From UBA1479 sp038109305 (GTDB lineage Bacteria > Pseudomonadota > Alphaproteobacteria > Rhodospirillales > Casp-alpha2): DNA of 64,000 nucleotides. The position numbers were made by a program, and so were the translations under genes. The notes beneath the pieces are model-generated. The model was not told where the DNA came from and made no database searches. It worked only from the letters and a program-made list of their open reading frames with translations. How positions within the stretch are numbered: the stretch's first letter is position 1; the number at the start of each line of letters is the position of its first letter. Positions 18,351-26,703 of this stretch are shown piece after piece. The DNA lies in assembly GCA_038109305.1 (NCBI GenBank), contig JAYNIR010000009.1, forward strand, positions 62,001-126,000, written 5' to 3'.

Positions 18351-18651
18351 ACTCCGCCCCAACTGCGAATGCTGCGACAAGGACCTGCCGCCGGAAGCGA
18401 CGGACGCGATGATCTGAAGCTACGAGTGCACGTTCTGCCGCGACTGCGTCGACACCGTGCTGTCGAACGTCTGCCCCAACTGCGGCGGCGGGCTTGCTCC
18501 CTGGCCGATCCGCCCGAAAACGCCGCGCCAGCCAGGCGTCTGCCGGGTGAACCAAAAACCGTCGGAAGACCGCCGGCGCCTGAAATATTCATTGGACGAG
18601 GTCAAACGCTTCGCCGCCGAAGTGCGGGACATTCCGCCGGAAGCGCGCTAA
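18343..18651 (+). pseudogene. DUF1272 protein with an in-frame TGA at a conserved Cys position
   Basis: The ATG (with GGAGG five bases upstream) begins IELRPNCECCDKDLPPEA, the standard start of the small cysteine-rich DUF1272 proteins. Codon 25 (18415-18417) is TGA exactly where the family has Cys in an ICSFECTFC block; the frame continues SYECTFCRDC and CPNCGGGL, matching the remaining metal-binding cysteines, and stays open to TAA 18649. The C-terminal 45 residues do not resemble the family. The simplest reading is TGC-to-TGA nonsense; selenocysteine insertion is a formal alternative. Function of the family is unknown, probably zinc binding. Confidence 0.75.
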
Positions 18652-18681
18652 GGTCCCGGAACCAAAGCAGGGGATCAAACC

Positions 18682-19578
18682 ATGACCATCAAGATCAATC
18701 AGCTTCACCCGTGTTTTGTCGCCGAGTTCGCGGACGTCGATCTGTCCAAGCCGATCGACGACGCGACGTTCAAGGAAATCGTCGAGGGCATGGACCGCCA
18801 TGCGGTCGGCGTCTTTCACGGGCCGACGCTGACGGAAGAACAGCACGCCGATTACGCCGAACGGTTCGGCCCGCTGGACCCCAACAACGGCATTTTGTCG
18901 ACGGGCTTGAAGCGGCGGATCAGCCCTAGGCTCGCCGATATCGCCAACCTGGATCACGAAAACGAAAAGTTCGCCAAGGACAGCCGGCGGCGCATGTTCA
19001 ACCTGGGCAATCAGCTTTGGCACACGGACAGTACGTTCAAGAAAATCCCGGCGATGTATTCGCTGCTGCATGCGCATTCGGTCGCGCCCGAAGGTGGCGA
19101 AACACAGTTCTGCGACATGCGGGCGGCCTATGATGCGCTTTCGCAGAAAATGAAGGACCGGATCGAAAATCTGGTCGCCGAACATTCGATCTTCACGTCG
19201 CGGATGAAGCTGGGCTTCACGGAATTTTCTGAAGAGGAGCGCGCGCTGCATCCGCCGACGCGGCGCGGGCTTGTCCGCGTGCATCCGGGCAGCGGGCGGA
19301 AAGGCCTCTACCTGGCGTCGCACGCGTCGCACATCTACGGCATGCCCGTGGCCGACGGTAAAATGCTGCTGATGGATTTGATGGAGCACGCGACGCAGCG
19401 CGAGTTCGTCCACACGCATCATTGGAAGGTCGGCGATCTGGTGATCTGGGACAACCGATGCACCATGCACCGGGCGCGTCCGTTCGACGATCTAGCGTTC
19501 AAGCGCGACATGCGCCGCGCCACGGTGCAGGACCTTAACTATCCAGAAATCACCGTCGCCGACGAAAAAGTCGCCTGA
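18682..19578 (+). CDS. TauD/TfdA family alpha-ketoglutarate-dependent dioxygenase
   Basis: 298 residues. Fe(II) ligands are H114 and D116 (LWHTDSTF) and H263 (CTMHRARPFD); R279 in MRRATVQ fits the 2-oxoglutarate-binding Arg. The family includes taurine and 2,4-D dioxygenases, which couple oxidative decarboxylation of 2-oxoglutarate to substrate hydroxylation; the RGLVRVHPGSGRKGLYL block is typical of the TfdA-like branch. The real substrate is not predictable. It stands alone downstream of the DUF1272 frame, separated by 30 bases. Confidence 0.9.
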   Translation: MTIKINQLHPCFVAEFADVDLSKPIDDATFKEIVEGMDRHAVGVFHGPTLTEEQHADYAERFGPLDPNNGILSTGLKRRISPRLADIANLDHENEKFAKDSRRRMFNLGNQLWHTDSTFKKIPAMYSLLHAHSVAPEGGETQFCDMRAAYDALSQKMKDRIENLVAEHSIFTSRMKLGFTEFSEEERALHPPTRRGLVRVHPGSGRKGLYLASHASHIYGMPVADGKMLLMDLMEHATQREFVHTHHWKVGDLVIWDNRCTMHRARPFDDLAFKRDMRRATVQDLNYPEITVADEKVA

Positions 19579-19587
19579 GCAGCCCCG

Positions 19588-19618
19588 TCAGGCCAACACG
19601 TCTTCAGGCCAACACGTC
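19588..19618. repeat. Two tandem copies of a 15-base sequence
   Basis: TCAGGCCAACACGTC occurs at 19588-19602 and again at 19604-19618, separated by one T. It lies between the convergent ends of the TauD gene and the carbon-nitrogen hydrolase gene; no function is evident. Confidence 0.9.
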
Positions 19619-19629
19619 GCAGGAATGAA

Positions 19630-20505
19630 TTAGGACCCAAAGACCTTGAGCGCCGGCGGCGCTTCGCCCGGCGCGTCGGGCGCCGCGAACGCCCGGTCGT
19701 GGTTCAGGGATGGCACTTTGCCGCGCGCCTTGTCGACCAGCGACAGATCGATATCGCCATAGACGATGCCGACGTCTTCGCCGCCGTCGGCGATGACCTC
19801 GCCCCACGGATCGACGATCAGCGAATGGCCGTAAGTCTTGCGTCCGTCCATGTGTTCACCGGTTTGCGCCGGGGCAAAGACGAAGCAGCCGTTTTCGATG
19901 GCCCGCGCGCGCAGCAGCACGTGCCAATGGGCGCGGCCGGTCGGCCGGGTGAACGACGCGGGCATGGCGAGCATGGTCGCCCCCGCCTGCGCCATCTGGC
20001 GGTAAAGGTGCGGAAAGCGCATGTCATAACAGATCGACATGCCAAGCAGCCCCCAAGGCGTTCCCACGACCTTTGCCGCCCGCCCCGGTTCATAGCTTTT
20101 GCTTTCGCGGTAGCTTTCGCCGTTTTCCAGGTCGACATCGAACATGTGGATTTTGTCGTAGGTGGCGGCGATCTCGCCCCAGTCGGTGATCAGCACCGAC
20201 CGGTTGCAGAATTTGCGGTCCAGCGTGTCGTGTTTGACCACCATGGAGCCGATCAGCACCCAGACGCCGGCCTTTTTGGCGGCGTCGCAGAACGTCGGTA
20301 GGTGCGGGTCCTGATCGAAGGTCATCACCCGGGGGGCGACGTTCTTGCCGCCGGTTTCGACGATGGTCGCAACCTCGGGGAACATGACGAAGTCCGCCCC
20401 CTGACCCGCCGCCTCGGCAATGCGCGCCTGTATCACCGGCGCGTTGACCGCCGGATCGTTCGCGGAATTGGTCTGGACCAGGGCGGCTTTGAAGGTCGTG
20501 CTCAT
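19630..20505 (-). CDS. Carbon-nitrogen hydrolase (nitrilase superfamily, Nit-type)
   Basis: 291 residues with the full catalytic set of the superfamily: E44 (FPEV), K118 (YDKIHMFDV) and C159 (SICYDMRFP). The KIHMFDVD and CYDMRFPHLYR blocks place it with the Nit1/deaminated-glutathione amidase-like branch, which hydrolyses omega-amides, rather than with true nitrilases. A GAGAGGGAT ribosome site is five bases before the ATG. It directly follows grxC and comF on the same strand, an order common in related genomes, which fits a glutathione-repair role but does not prove it. Confidence 0.92.
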   Translation of the reverse strand: MSTTFKAALVQTNSANDPAVNAPVIQARIAEAAGQGADFVMFPEVATIVETGGKNVAPRVMTFDQDPHLPTFCDAAKKAGVWVLIGSMVVKHDTLDRKFCNRSVLITDWGEIAATYDKIHMFDVDLENGESYRESKSYEPGRAAKVVGTPWGLLGMSICYDMRFPHLYRQMAQAGATMLAMPASFTRPTGRAHWHVLLRARAIENGCFVFAPAQTGEHMDGRKTYGHSLIVDPWGEVIADGGEDVGIVYGDIDLSLVDKARGKVPSLNHDRAFAAPDAPGEAPPALKVFGS

Positions 20506-20526
20506 CTATCCCTCTCGCCCGAAAGC

Positions 20527-20790
20527 TTAGCCGATGCCGAGAAGCGCGTCCAACTTGCCTTCGGAATCCAAACGGTGGATGCCGTCGCAATCGCCGATAT
20601 GTTCGCCGTCGGCAAAAATCTGCGGCACCGACCGGGCGCCGCCCGTGCGTTTCATCATGTCGTCGCGCTTGGCGGGGGACATCATCACATCCACTTCCTC
20701 GAACGGGACGCCCTTTGACGTCAGCAGCCGTTTGGCCGCGTGGCAGTAAGGGCAGAAGGGCGACGTGAAGATTTCGATTTTCTTGCTCAC
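20527..20790 (-). CDS. grxC: Glutaredoxin 3
   Basis: 87 residues from GTG 20790 (VSKKIEIFTSPFCPYC). The dithiol active site CPYC is at 13-16, with the cis-Pro loop SVPQIF and the GDCDG glutathione-binding turn. The frame is open up to 20907, and ATG 20832 would add 14 residues, but family length (about 85) and conservation begin at the GTG. It catalyses glutathione-dependent disulfide and mixed-disulfide reduction in the cytoplasm. The gene lies between comF (upstream) and the amidase (downstream), 21 bases from the latter. Confidence 0.93.
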   Translation of the reverse strand: MSKKIEIFTSPFCPYCHAAKRLLTSKGVPFEEVDVMMSPAKRDDMMKRTGGARSVPQIFADGEHIGDCDGIHRLDSEGKLDALLGIG

Positions 20791-20903
20791 GGGCGGGGTC
20801 CCAAAAATTAAGCGGGGATAGGAAAGAGTCATATAGCGGCTTTTCGGCCCAAAACAATGGGCGTCAATTCCTTGAGGGCTTCCCTGACGCGGCCCCCGCC
20901 CGG

Positions 20904-21728
20904 TCACGGCTCGGACTGGTTCCCCGGGCGGACGACGCGGGCGAGCGTCAACAAATCCACCGCCCCCGCCCCGCCCCGTAACAGCACCCGGGCACAGGCT
21001 TCGGCCGTGGCACCGGCGGTATAGACATCGTCGATCAACAGCACCCGCCAGCCCCGCACCCGGTCGGCGAAACGGGGCGTCAGTTTTAACACGCCGCGCA
21101 CCTTGCGGTACCGGCCGGCCCCGCCCAGGCCGCCCTGCGGCGGCGTCCGACGGACGCGCATCAACAGGTCGGGGATCACGGGTTTATCCAAACGGCGGGC
21201 CAGCGCCGACGCCAGGATCGCCGACTGGTTATAACGCCTTCGCCAAAACCGCGTCCAATGCAGCGGCACCGGTGCGACGATGTCGGCCTCCGCCGCCATG
21301 CCGCCGGCGGCGCGGGCGAGCCAGCGGGCGAAGGCGGGCGCGGCTTCGGTCCGATCGGCGTGCTTGAAGCCTAGGATTAGGTCGCGGCTGGCATCGTCAT
21401 AGGCAAAGACCGACCGCGCACGTTCATACACCGCACGCCTGCGGATACAGCCGCTGCAAAGCGCGTAGTCGCCGGCGTTGAATTCGAACGGCAGACCGCA
21501 GACGCCGCAGGCGGGCGAACCCAGAGAGGTGATGGCGTTCCAGCAGGTCGCGCAGAGGCTGCCCGGTTCGTCCACCGGCATCCGGCATTTCAGGCAATGC
21601 GGCGGCAACAGCACGTCAAGCACCTGCCGCCCCGCGCCCTTGAGCGCGGCCAGGGAATGGCCGGGCGCGGGCCCGCCGTCGCCGCCGGCGGACAGGCCGC
21701 CGTTTATCCGCTCAGGCGTTTGTGTCAT
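20904..21728 (-). CDS. comF: ComF family protein (phosphoribosyltransferase-like)
   Basis: 274 residues from ATG 21728. An N-terminal double zinc finger (LPPHCLKC, CATCW, CGVCGLPF, CSGC) is followed by a phosphoribosyltransferase fold with the PRPP loop VLLIDDVYTAGAT near the C-terminus and the VPLHWTRFWRRRYNQS block. ComF homologues are linked to DNA uptake in competent bacteria but are widespread in non-competent ones; enzyme activity is not established. The upstream extension to 21818 is antisense to the divergent methyltransferase gene. Start codons of the two divergent genes are only nine bases apart, so their promoters must lie inside each other's coding region. Confidence 0.9.
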   Translation of the reverse strand: MTQTPERINGGLSAGGDGGPAPGHSLAALKGAGRQVLDVLLPPHCLKCRMPVDEPGSLCATCWNAITSLGSPACGVCGLPFEFNAGDYALCSGCIRRRAVYERARSVFAYDDASRDLILGFKHADRTEAAPAFARWLARAAGGMAAEADIVAPVPLHWTRFWRRRYNQSAILASALARRLDKPVIPDLLMRVRRTPPQGGLGGAGRYRKVRGVLKLTPRFADRVRGWRVLLIDDVYTAGATAEACARVLLRGGAGAVDLLTLARVVRPGNQSEP

Positions 21729-21737
21729 ACATGAACG

Positions 21738-22688
21738 ATGACCGAAACCATGCGCGTATTCAATCGCCGGAACGTGCGCCGCCACCGGGACCGGGCGGCA
21801 CGCACGCGGGCGGACCACGACTTTCTGATGCGCGAGGGCGCGCAGCGGCTCGCCGACCGGCTACGCGATGTGACCCACATCTTTCCCGTGGCGCTGGACC
21901 TGGGCTGCCACGGCGGCGAACTGGCGGCGGAAATTTTCGCCGAAGGGCACCCGGGACTCGCCCGCATCGAAACGCTGATCCAGGCGGATCTGTCCGAAGC
22001 CATGGCGCGGCAGGCCGCCGCCAGCCGCCCAGGCGCGCCCGCCGTCGCGGCGGACGAGGAATTCCTGCCGTTCGCGGACGGCAAACTGGACGCCGTCTTG
22101 TCGAACCTGTCGCTGCATTGGGTCAACGACCTGCCGGGGGCACTGGTGCAGATCAGGCGGGCGTTGAAACCGGATGGGTTGTTCCTGGCTTCCATTTTGG
22201 GCGGCGGCACGTTGGCGGAATTGCGCGACTGCCTGGCGGAAGCCGAAATTGCCGAGGCCGGGGGCTTGAGCCCCCGCGTGTCACCGTTTGCCGACGTGCG
22301 CGACCTGGGCGCGTTGTTGCAGCGGGCGGGGTTCGCCTTGCCGGTGGTCGATAGCGACACGGTCACGGTCAGTTATGAAACGCCGATGAAATTGCTGATG
22401 GATCTGCGCGGCATGGGCGAAAGCAACGCCGTCCGCGAGGCGCGGAAGGGCCTGACCGGCCGCAACGTGATCGCCCGCGCCATGGCGCTTTACGGCAAAC
22501 GCCACGGCGACGATGACGGCCGCTTTCGGGCGACCTTTCAGATCATCACCATGACCGCCTGGGCCCCCACCGAAACGCAGCAAAAACCGCTGCGCCCCGG
22601 ATCGGCCGGCGCGCGGCTGGCCGACGCGTTGGACGCGGAAGAAATCAGTTTGGGGGAGAAAGCCGGGCCGGGCCCGGGGGCGGATTAG
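21738..22688 (+). CDS. NDUFAF5-like SAM-dependent methyltransferase
   Basis: 316 residues. The opening FNRRNVRRHRDRAA and the LDLGCHGG SAM motif, the LSNLSLHWVNDLPGAL block and the MKLLMDLRGMGESNA segment match the alphaproteobacterial relatives of mitochondrial NDUFAF5, a complex I assembly factor reported to hydroxylate an arginine of a complex I subunit. BioC-like annotation is the common alternative. Divergent from comF, as in many Rhodospirillales. A Gly/Pro-rich tail of about 15 residues is probably disordered. Ends in TAG. Confidence 0.85.
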   Translation: MTETMRVFNRRNVRRHRDRAARTRADHDFLMREGAQRLADRLRDVTHIFPVALDLGCHGGELAAEIFAEGHPGLARIETLIQADLSEAMARQAAASRPGAPAVAADEEFLPFADGKLDAVLSNLSLHWVNDLPGALVQIRRALKPDGLFLASILGGGTLAELRDCLAEAEIAEAGGLSPRVSPFADVRDLGALLQRAGFALPVVDSDTVTVSYETPMKLLMDLRGMGESNAVREARKGLTGRNVIARAMALYGKRHGDDDGRFRATFQIITMTAWAPTETQQKPLRPGSAGARLADALDAEEISLGEKAGPGPGAD

Positions 22689-22697
22689 GCCGCCCGG

Positions 22698-23615
22698 TCA
22701 GGCGGAAACCGCGGGCTTGTTTGTCTTTGCCGGTTCGACCGACCGCGACGCCGGAAACACCAGCCGGGCCGTGGTGCCCTGGCCGCGAGCACTTTGCAGG
22801 TCTAGCCGGCCGCCGTGCAATTGAACCAGCGAATTGACGATGGCGAGACCCAGTCCCGTCCCTTCGCGGTGGACGGCGACATCGTCGGCGGAGCGGCCGA
22901 ACGGTTCCAGGATGGTGCAGAGGATCGCCATGTCGAAGCCGACGCCAGAAGATCGCGGGCGTCCTGAAAGCGCTTTTCCACGACGACCTGCTGGGTGATG
23001 TCGCGGCCGATGCCCCGGCAGCCCAGAAAACTCCCCACAGCGCCGAAAATCGGCTTGCCCGACGACGACAGATGCTGCACCCGGCCGTCATGGCCCCTGC
23101 GGGCATAACGGAAGTCATGGAACGGACGGCGCTGGCGAAGGTCTTCCAAATAGGCGCGCCATTTCGTCGTATCGGCGGCCTCGCTGGCCAATTCCTCCCG
23201 CGTTTTGCCCAAGCGAAATTCCACGGGCACGCCGGTGATTTCCTCGACCCAGGGCGAGAAATAGGTGAACTTCAGATCCCGGTCCATTTCCCAGAACCCG
23301 TCGGACGCCGCTTCGGCGAAATCGCGGAGCTTCAACTCGCTATCCCGAAGTTCGGCCTGCAGGGCCTTTAGTCGGGACACACTTCGATTCTAACGCCACG
23401 GCCGCGCGGGCGAAGGGATAAATCACCAGCGCCGCAACAATCCCGGCGGTCACGGGCACGACGACGGCCTGTAAAACCGAAGGTCTCGGCATGTCGGACA
23501 GCGCGTAGATGGGCAGGTCCGCGCCGACGCCGACGGACATGACGATAAAGCCGAACACCGCCGAGGATGCGGCGACGCCATAAAGGCGGATGAATTCTGT
23601 CAGTCGGTTGAGCAC
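22698..23615 (-). pseudogene. PAS-domain sensor histidine kinase, catalytic core deleted
   Basis: Starting at GTG 23615 there are two membrane helices (about residues 14-36 and 48-68), then a frameshift near 23375 into a frame carrying a PAS domain (FAEAASDGFWEMDRDLKF to GCRGIGRDIT). Directly after it the sequence jumps, near 22935, to the last part of an ATPase domain (ILEPFGRS... then GTGLGLAIVNSLVQLHGG), again in another frame. The whole HisKA segment with the phospho-His and the N-box are missing, an estimated loss of 120 or more residues. The product cannot be a kinase. The small TGA-proximal piece 22698-22931 is a remnant. Confidence 0.88.
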
Positions 23616-23765
23616 TGTTTTCGCGCCAGGTTACTATATAGTCGCTCTGTTTATGGCCGCGGAGTAGGTCCGATATGGGGCAAATACCAGTAATGCCGGA
23701 CGGCGGCCCAACGAGGACTTCCCGCGCATTGCCATCGGCGGGATCTGCCGCTAACCTCCGCCGCC

Positions 23766-24473
23766 ATGGAGTTTCACGCACCCCTTGTCCGCGGCACGCT
23801 GATCAATCGATACAAGCGTTTCATGGCCGATGTGACGCTTGAAGATGGCCGCACGGTCACGGCGCACTGCGCCAATTCGGGATCGATGCTGTCGGTCAAC
23901 AAACCGGGGGCGGAGGTCTGGCTCAGCCCCGCCGCCAATCCCGACCGCAAACTGAAATGGACGTGGGAGATGATCCGCATCGGCGACACGCTGGTCGGCA
24001 TCAACACGGCGCTGCCCAACCGGATCGTCGAAGACGCGATCAACGCCGGGCGGATCACGGAGCTGAAGGGCTATGCGACGCTCCGGCGCGAGGTCAAATA
24101 CGGCAAGAATTCGCGGATCGATATTCTGCTGGAAGACCCGAAAAAGGGGCTCTGTTACGTCGAGATCAAGAACGTCACGATGCGGCGTGATCTTAAGGCC
24201 GGGCCGTTGGAATTCCCGGACGGGGTGACGTCGCGCGGCGCCAAGCACCTGTTCGAACTAGCCGACATGGTCGCCGAGGGCCACCGGGCGTTGATGCTGT
24301 ATCTGGCGCAGCGCGAAGACGGCAAGACATTCGAAATCGCCCGCGACATCGACCCGGAATACGGCCAGGTCCTGGACACGGCGCTGAAAGCCGGGGTCGA
24401 GGCGGTGTGCTACCGGTGTTCGGTCGCGCCCGGCGGCATCGAATTGACGAAATCGGTGCCGATGGCGATATAA
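23766..24473 (+). CDS. sfsA: DNA/RNA nuclease SfsA (sugar fermentation stimulation protein)
   Basis: 235 residues, normal length. The opening LVRGTLINRYKRFMADV (an OB-like part), AHCANSGSM, and the nuclease-like block YGKNSRIDILLE then CYVEIKNVTM carry the conserved Asp and Glu-x-Lys residues of the PD-(D/E)XK fold. E. coli SfsA was first noted for stimulating maltose metabolism and later proposed to be a nuclease. It lies between the decayed kinase (divergent) and map; the 150 bases upstream hold no recognisable gene. Confidence 0.95.
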   Translation: MEFHAPLVRGTLINRYKRFMADVTLEDGRTVTAHCANSGSMLSVNKPGAEVWLSPAANPDRKLKWTWEMIRIGDTLVGINTALPNRIVEDAINAGRITELKGYATLRREVKYGKNSRIDILLEDPKKGLCYVEIKNVTMRRDLKAGPLEFPDGVTSRGAKHLFELADMVAEGHRALMLYLAQREDGKTFEIARDIDPEYGQVLDTALKAGVEAVCYRCSVAPGGIELTKSVPMAI

Positions 24474-24512
24474 GGCCCCAAACAGATATAAGCCCCCCTG
24501 CCGAGAGAAGGC

Positions 24513-24549
24513 CTTGCGGGTTCCGGTCCGCAAGCCGATCTGCTAGAAT
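24513..24549 (+). promoter_or_regulatory. Candidate map promoter overlapped by an inverted repeat
   Basis: TAGAAT (24544-24549) is a good -10 hexamer, with TTCCGG (24521-24526) 17 bases upstream as a weak -35. A perfect 7-base inverted repeat CTTGCGG/CCGCAAG (24513-24519 and 24528-24534) brackets the -35 region and could be an operator or the 3' hairpin of sfsA mRNA; no T-run follows it. Confidence 0.4.
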
Positions 24550-24594
24550 GAAATTCTATTGCCGATCCTGAAACAATAAAACAACCAAACGAAC

Positions 24595-25416
24595 ATGGAA
24601 GACGTGCTGCAAACCATGCCGGCCCGCGACGGCCGCCAGCTCAAGCTTCACGGACCCGAAGGGTTCGACGGCATGCGTCGCGCCGGGCGCCTGGCCGCCG
24701 AAACACTCGACATGATCGTGCCGCACGTGCAGCCGGGGGTGACGACGGAACGGCTCGACCAGATCTGCCATCATTACATCATGGACCACGGCGCCATCGC
24801 AGCACCCCTGAACTACCGGGGTTTTCCGAAATCTATCTGCACGTCGGTCAATCATGTGGTCTGTCACGGCATCCCGGGGCCCAAGGTTCTGGTAGACGGC
24901 GACAGCATCAACATCGACGTCACGGTGATCGTCGACGGATGGCACGGCGATACGTCGCGGATGTTTCATGTCGGCAGACCCAAGGTGAAGGCGGCGAAAC
25001 TGACCGACGTGACATTCACCGCCATGTGGTGCGGGATTGAAATGGTGAAGCCCGGCGCGCGTCTGGGCGATATCGGCCAGGCTATTCAGGAATACGCCGA
25101 AGGCCACCGGTATTCCGTCGTCCGGGATTTTTGCGGCCATGGGCTCGGCAAGGTGTTTCACGACGCGCCCAACGTCATGCACTTCGGCCGCGCCGGCGAA
25201 GGCGACACGCTGCACGAAGGCATGTTCTTCACCATCGAGCCGATGATCAACGCCGGCAAATTCGACGTGAAGATTTTGTCCGACGGCTGGACCGCGGTAA
25301 CCAAGGACCGGTCCCTGTCGGCGCAGTTCGAACATTCCATCGGCGTCACCAAAGACGGGTACGAGGTCTTCACCCTGTCGCCCAAGGGCCTTGACAAACC
25401 ACCCTACGATATCTGA
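24595..25416 (+). CDS. map: Methionine aminopeptidase, type I
   Basis: 273 residues. The five metal ligands of the pita-bread fold are all in place: D108 (IDVTV), D119 (HGDTS), H182 (CGHGLG), E215 (TIEPM) and E246 (QFEHS). It removes the N-terminal Met from nascent proteins. In many relatives radC follows map directly; here only a stub with a radC-like N-terminus is found downstream. The start ATG is the first in frame; a GAACATG context gives only a weak ribosome site. Confidence 0.97.
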   Translation: MEDVLQTMPARDGRQLKLHGPEGFDGMRRAGRLAAETLDMIVPHVQPGVTTERLDQICHHYIMDHGAIAAPLNYRGFPKSICTSVNHVVCHGIPGPKVLVDGDSINIDVTVIVDGWHGDTSRMFHVGRPKVKAAKLTDVTFTAMWCGIEMVKPGARLGDIGQAIQEYAEGHRYSVVRDFCGHGLGKVFHDAPNVMHFGRAGEGDTLHEGMFFTIEPMINAGKFDVKILSDGWTAVTKDRSLSAQFEHSIGVTKDGYEVFTLSPKGLDKPPYDI

Positions 25417-25432
25417 GCCTCGGGGCCCCGTT

Positions 25433-25480
25433 ATGGCCGACGACAAAAAGCCGCCCCACTATCACGGCCACCGGCAACGG
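25433..25480 (+). pseudogene. radC: radC remnant (first 16 codons only)
   Basis: ATG 25433 opens MADDKKPPHYHGHRQR, which matches the N-terminal signature of RadC (a Pro-His-Tyr-x-Gly-His-Arg block followed by a basic helix). After this the frame degenerates and no JAB/MPN domain follows; the next gene begins about 125 bases later on the other strand. Position just after map is where radC is found in related genomes. I conclude that the gene was lost by deletion, leaving its start. Confidence 0.6.
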
Positions 25481-25490
25481 GGAGTTTCTG

Positions 25491-25595
25491 ATGCTGACCG
25501 AAGAAGACGACGAATTCCGCCGCCAGATCGACGAAGCCATCCGCGAACGGCTTCGTGAAATCGAACAGGCTCACGGCGAAGACCCAAAGGCCTGA
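25491..25595 (+). CDS. Small acidic helical protein, 34 residues (or remnant)
   Basis: ATG 25491 has GGGGAG seven bases upstream and encodes a charged, coiled-coil-like peptide (MLTEEDDEFRRQIDEAIRERLREI...), ending in TGA. Codon use looks like that of its neighbours. I do not recognise a family. It may be a genuine small gene or the surviving end of a sequence deleted with radC. It ends ten bases before the convergent DUF2062 gene. Confidence 0.4.
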   Translation: MLTEEDDEFRRQIDEAIRERLREIEQAHGEDPKA

Positions 25596-25604
25596 GCCGC
25601 CCCA

Positions 25605-26207
25605 TCATTCCGCCGCGCTTGTCTGCCCTTCGCCGGCCTTGCCGATGCGTTTCTGGGTGATCCGGTCACGCCGCCGCTTGATGATCTTCAACGCCACCAC
25701 ATGCGCGATCCATCCGAAAAACAGCGCATGCGGCAGCCAGCCGATGGCGAGCGGCCACCCGAACTTTTCCCAGGCATAGGAAAAGTAGACGCTCATGGTT
25801 TCCCAAAGCGTGTCCTTTTTCCAAACCGATAAGTCGAACAGCTTGGCGAAGGTGTCGTACCCCGACAGGTTGTCCCAGCGCCCGAGCATCAATTGTCCGG
25901 TCACGTAGAACCCGTAATACATGGGCACCATGGTGAAGACGTTGGAAATCCACACCCAGGCGATGCCCTGGATCAGATGAAAGCTGAGCCGGGGGAAAAG
26001 TTTGAAGATCAGCCAGTGCGCCGTGACGATGGCCATCTGAATGCCGACCAAGGGCGTCAGCCCCCAGAACACGCCCCAATAGACGCCGCGCGCCGTGTAT
26101 TCGGGTGGGTGCGGGCTGCGCTTCATGGGGATGACGAGCTTGAATTGCAAAAGCCGTTTCAAGCCTTCCCACCAACCGCCATTCCGTTTTTTCTTACGAC
26201 CCGCCAA
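25605..26207 (-). CDS. DUF2062 domain-containing membrane protein
   Basis: 200 residues from TTG 26207, chosen because GGGAGAG precedes it and it starts the basic segment (LAGRKKKRNGGWW) typical before DUF2062; the frame stays open further upstream through non-homologous sequence to 26705. The domain has the motif TARGVYWGVFWGLTPLVGIQM, then hydrophobic helices around IVTAHWLIFKLFPR and GIAWVWISNVFTMVPMYY, and a C-terminal helix. DUF2062 proteins are inner-membrane proteins of unknown role, sometimes fused to glycosyltransferases. It lies just after a cyclase-like fragment on the same strand. Confidence 0.85.
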   Translation of the reverse strand: MAGRKKKRNGGWWEGLKRLLQFKLVIPMKRSPHPPEYTARGVYWGVFWGLTPLVGIQMAIVTAHWLIFKLFPRLSFHLIQGIAWVWISNVFTMVPMYYGFYVTGQLMLGRWDNLSGYDTFAKLFDLSVWKKDTLWETMSVYFSYAWEKFGWPLAIGWLPHALFFGWIAHVVALKIIKRRRDRITQKRIGKAGEGQTSAAE

Positions 26208-26242
26208 GGGCGTCTCTCCCGCAAACCGGCTCCAAGCCTTTA

Positions 26243-26629
26243 TCAGCGCGCTTCGGGCGGCGCAAATACTTCCTGCGCCCGGGCGACCCCGGCCACGTCG
26301 AACCGGCCGAGCGGCCGCCACGCGTCCGAATTGTGGGCGCCGTGGAGGATGTCCGACGCCACGTTGTCGCGCCCGCGCACCCAGGTGTAGGTGTGCGCGG
26401 CATACATGGGATGCAGCGCCGACAGCGCCGAAATTGCGCGTAGCACCGGCAGGCCTGCCGCGTTCATGCCGTCGCAGAACCCGGCGAGCAGACGGCGCAA
26501 CCGCACCCGGCCCAGCGCCGCCGCAACCAGCCTGTCGCTGAGGCACTGGACGTCCCGGTCCCAGTCGCCCGACGGGTAATCGGAATTCAGCCCGCCCGGC
26601 CCTTCGGCCGGATCGATACTTGCGCTCAT
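26243..26629 (-). pseudogene. N-terminal fragment resembling a class III adenylate cyclase regulatory region
   Basis: 128 residues. The segment LLAGFCDGMNAAGLPVLRAISALSALHP followed by a Tyr-Thr-Trp-x-Arg-Gly motif resembles the N-terminal sensory region of a common alphaproteobacterial group of class III adenylate/guanylate cyclases. No catalytic cyclase domain follows: the frame stops after AQEVFAPPEAR and the next 35 bases lead into DUF2062. I infer a truncated gene; a short stand-alone protein is the alternative. ATG 26629 is divergent from the MFS gene. Confidence 0.5.
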
Positions 26630-26703
26630 TCGACGAATGGGGGAAGGTCCGTGCCCACCCCGCGCCTCCCGCGATTGCCAACCCCAGTAATATAGGCCGT
26701 TCC

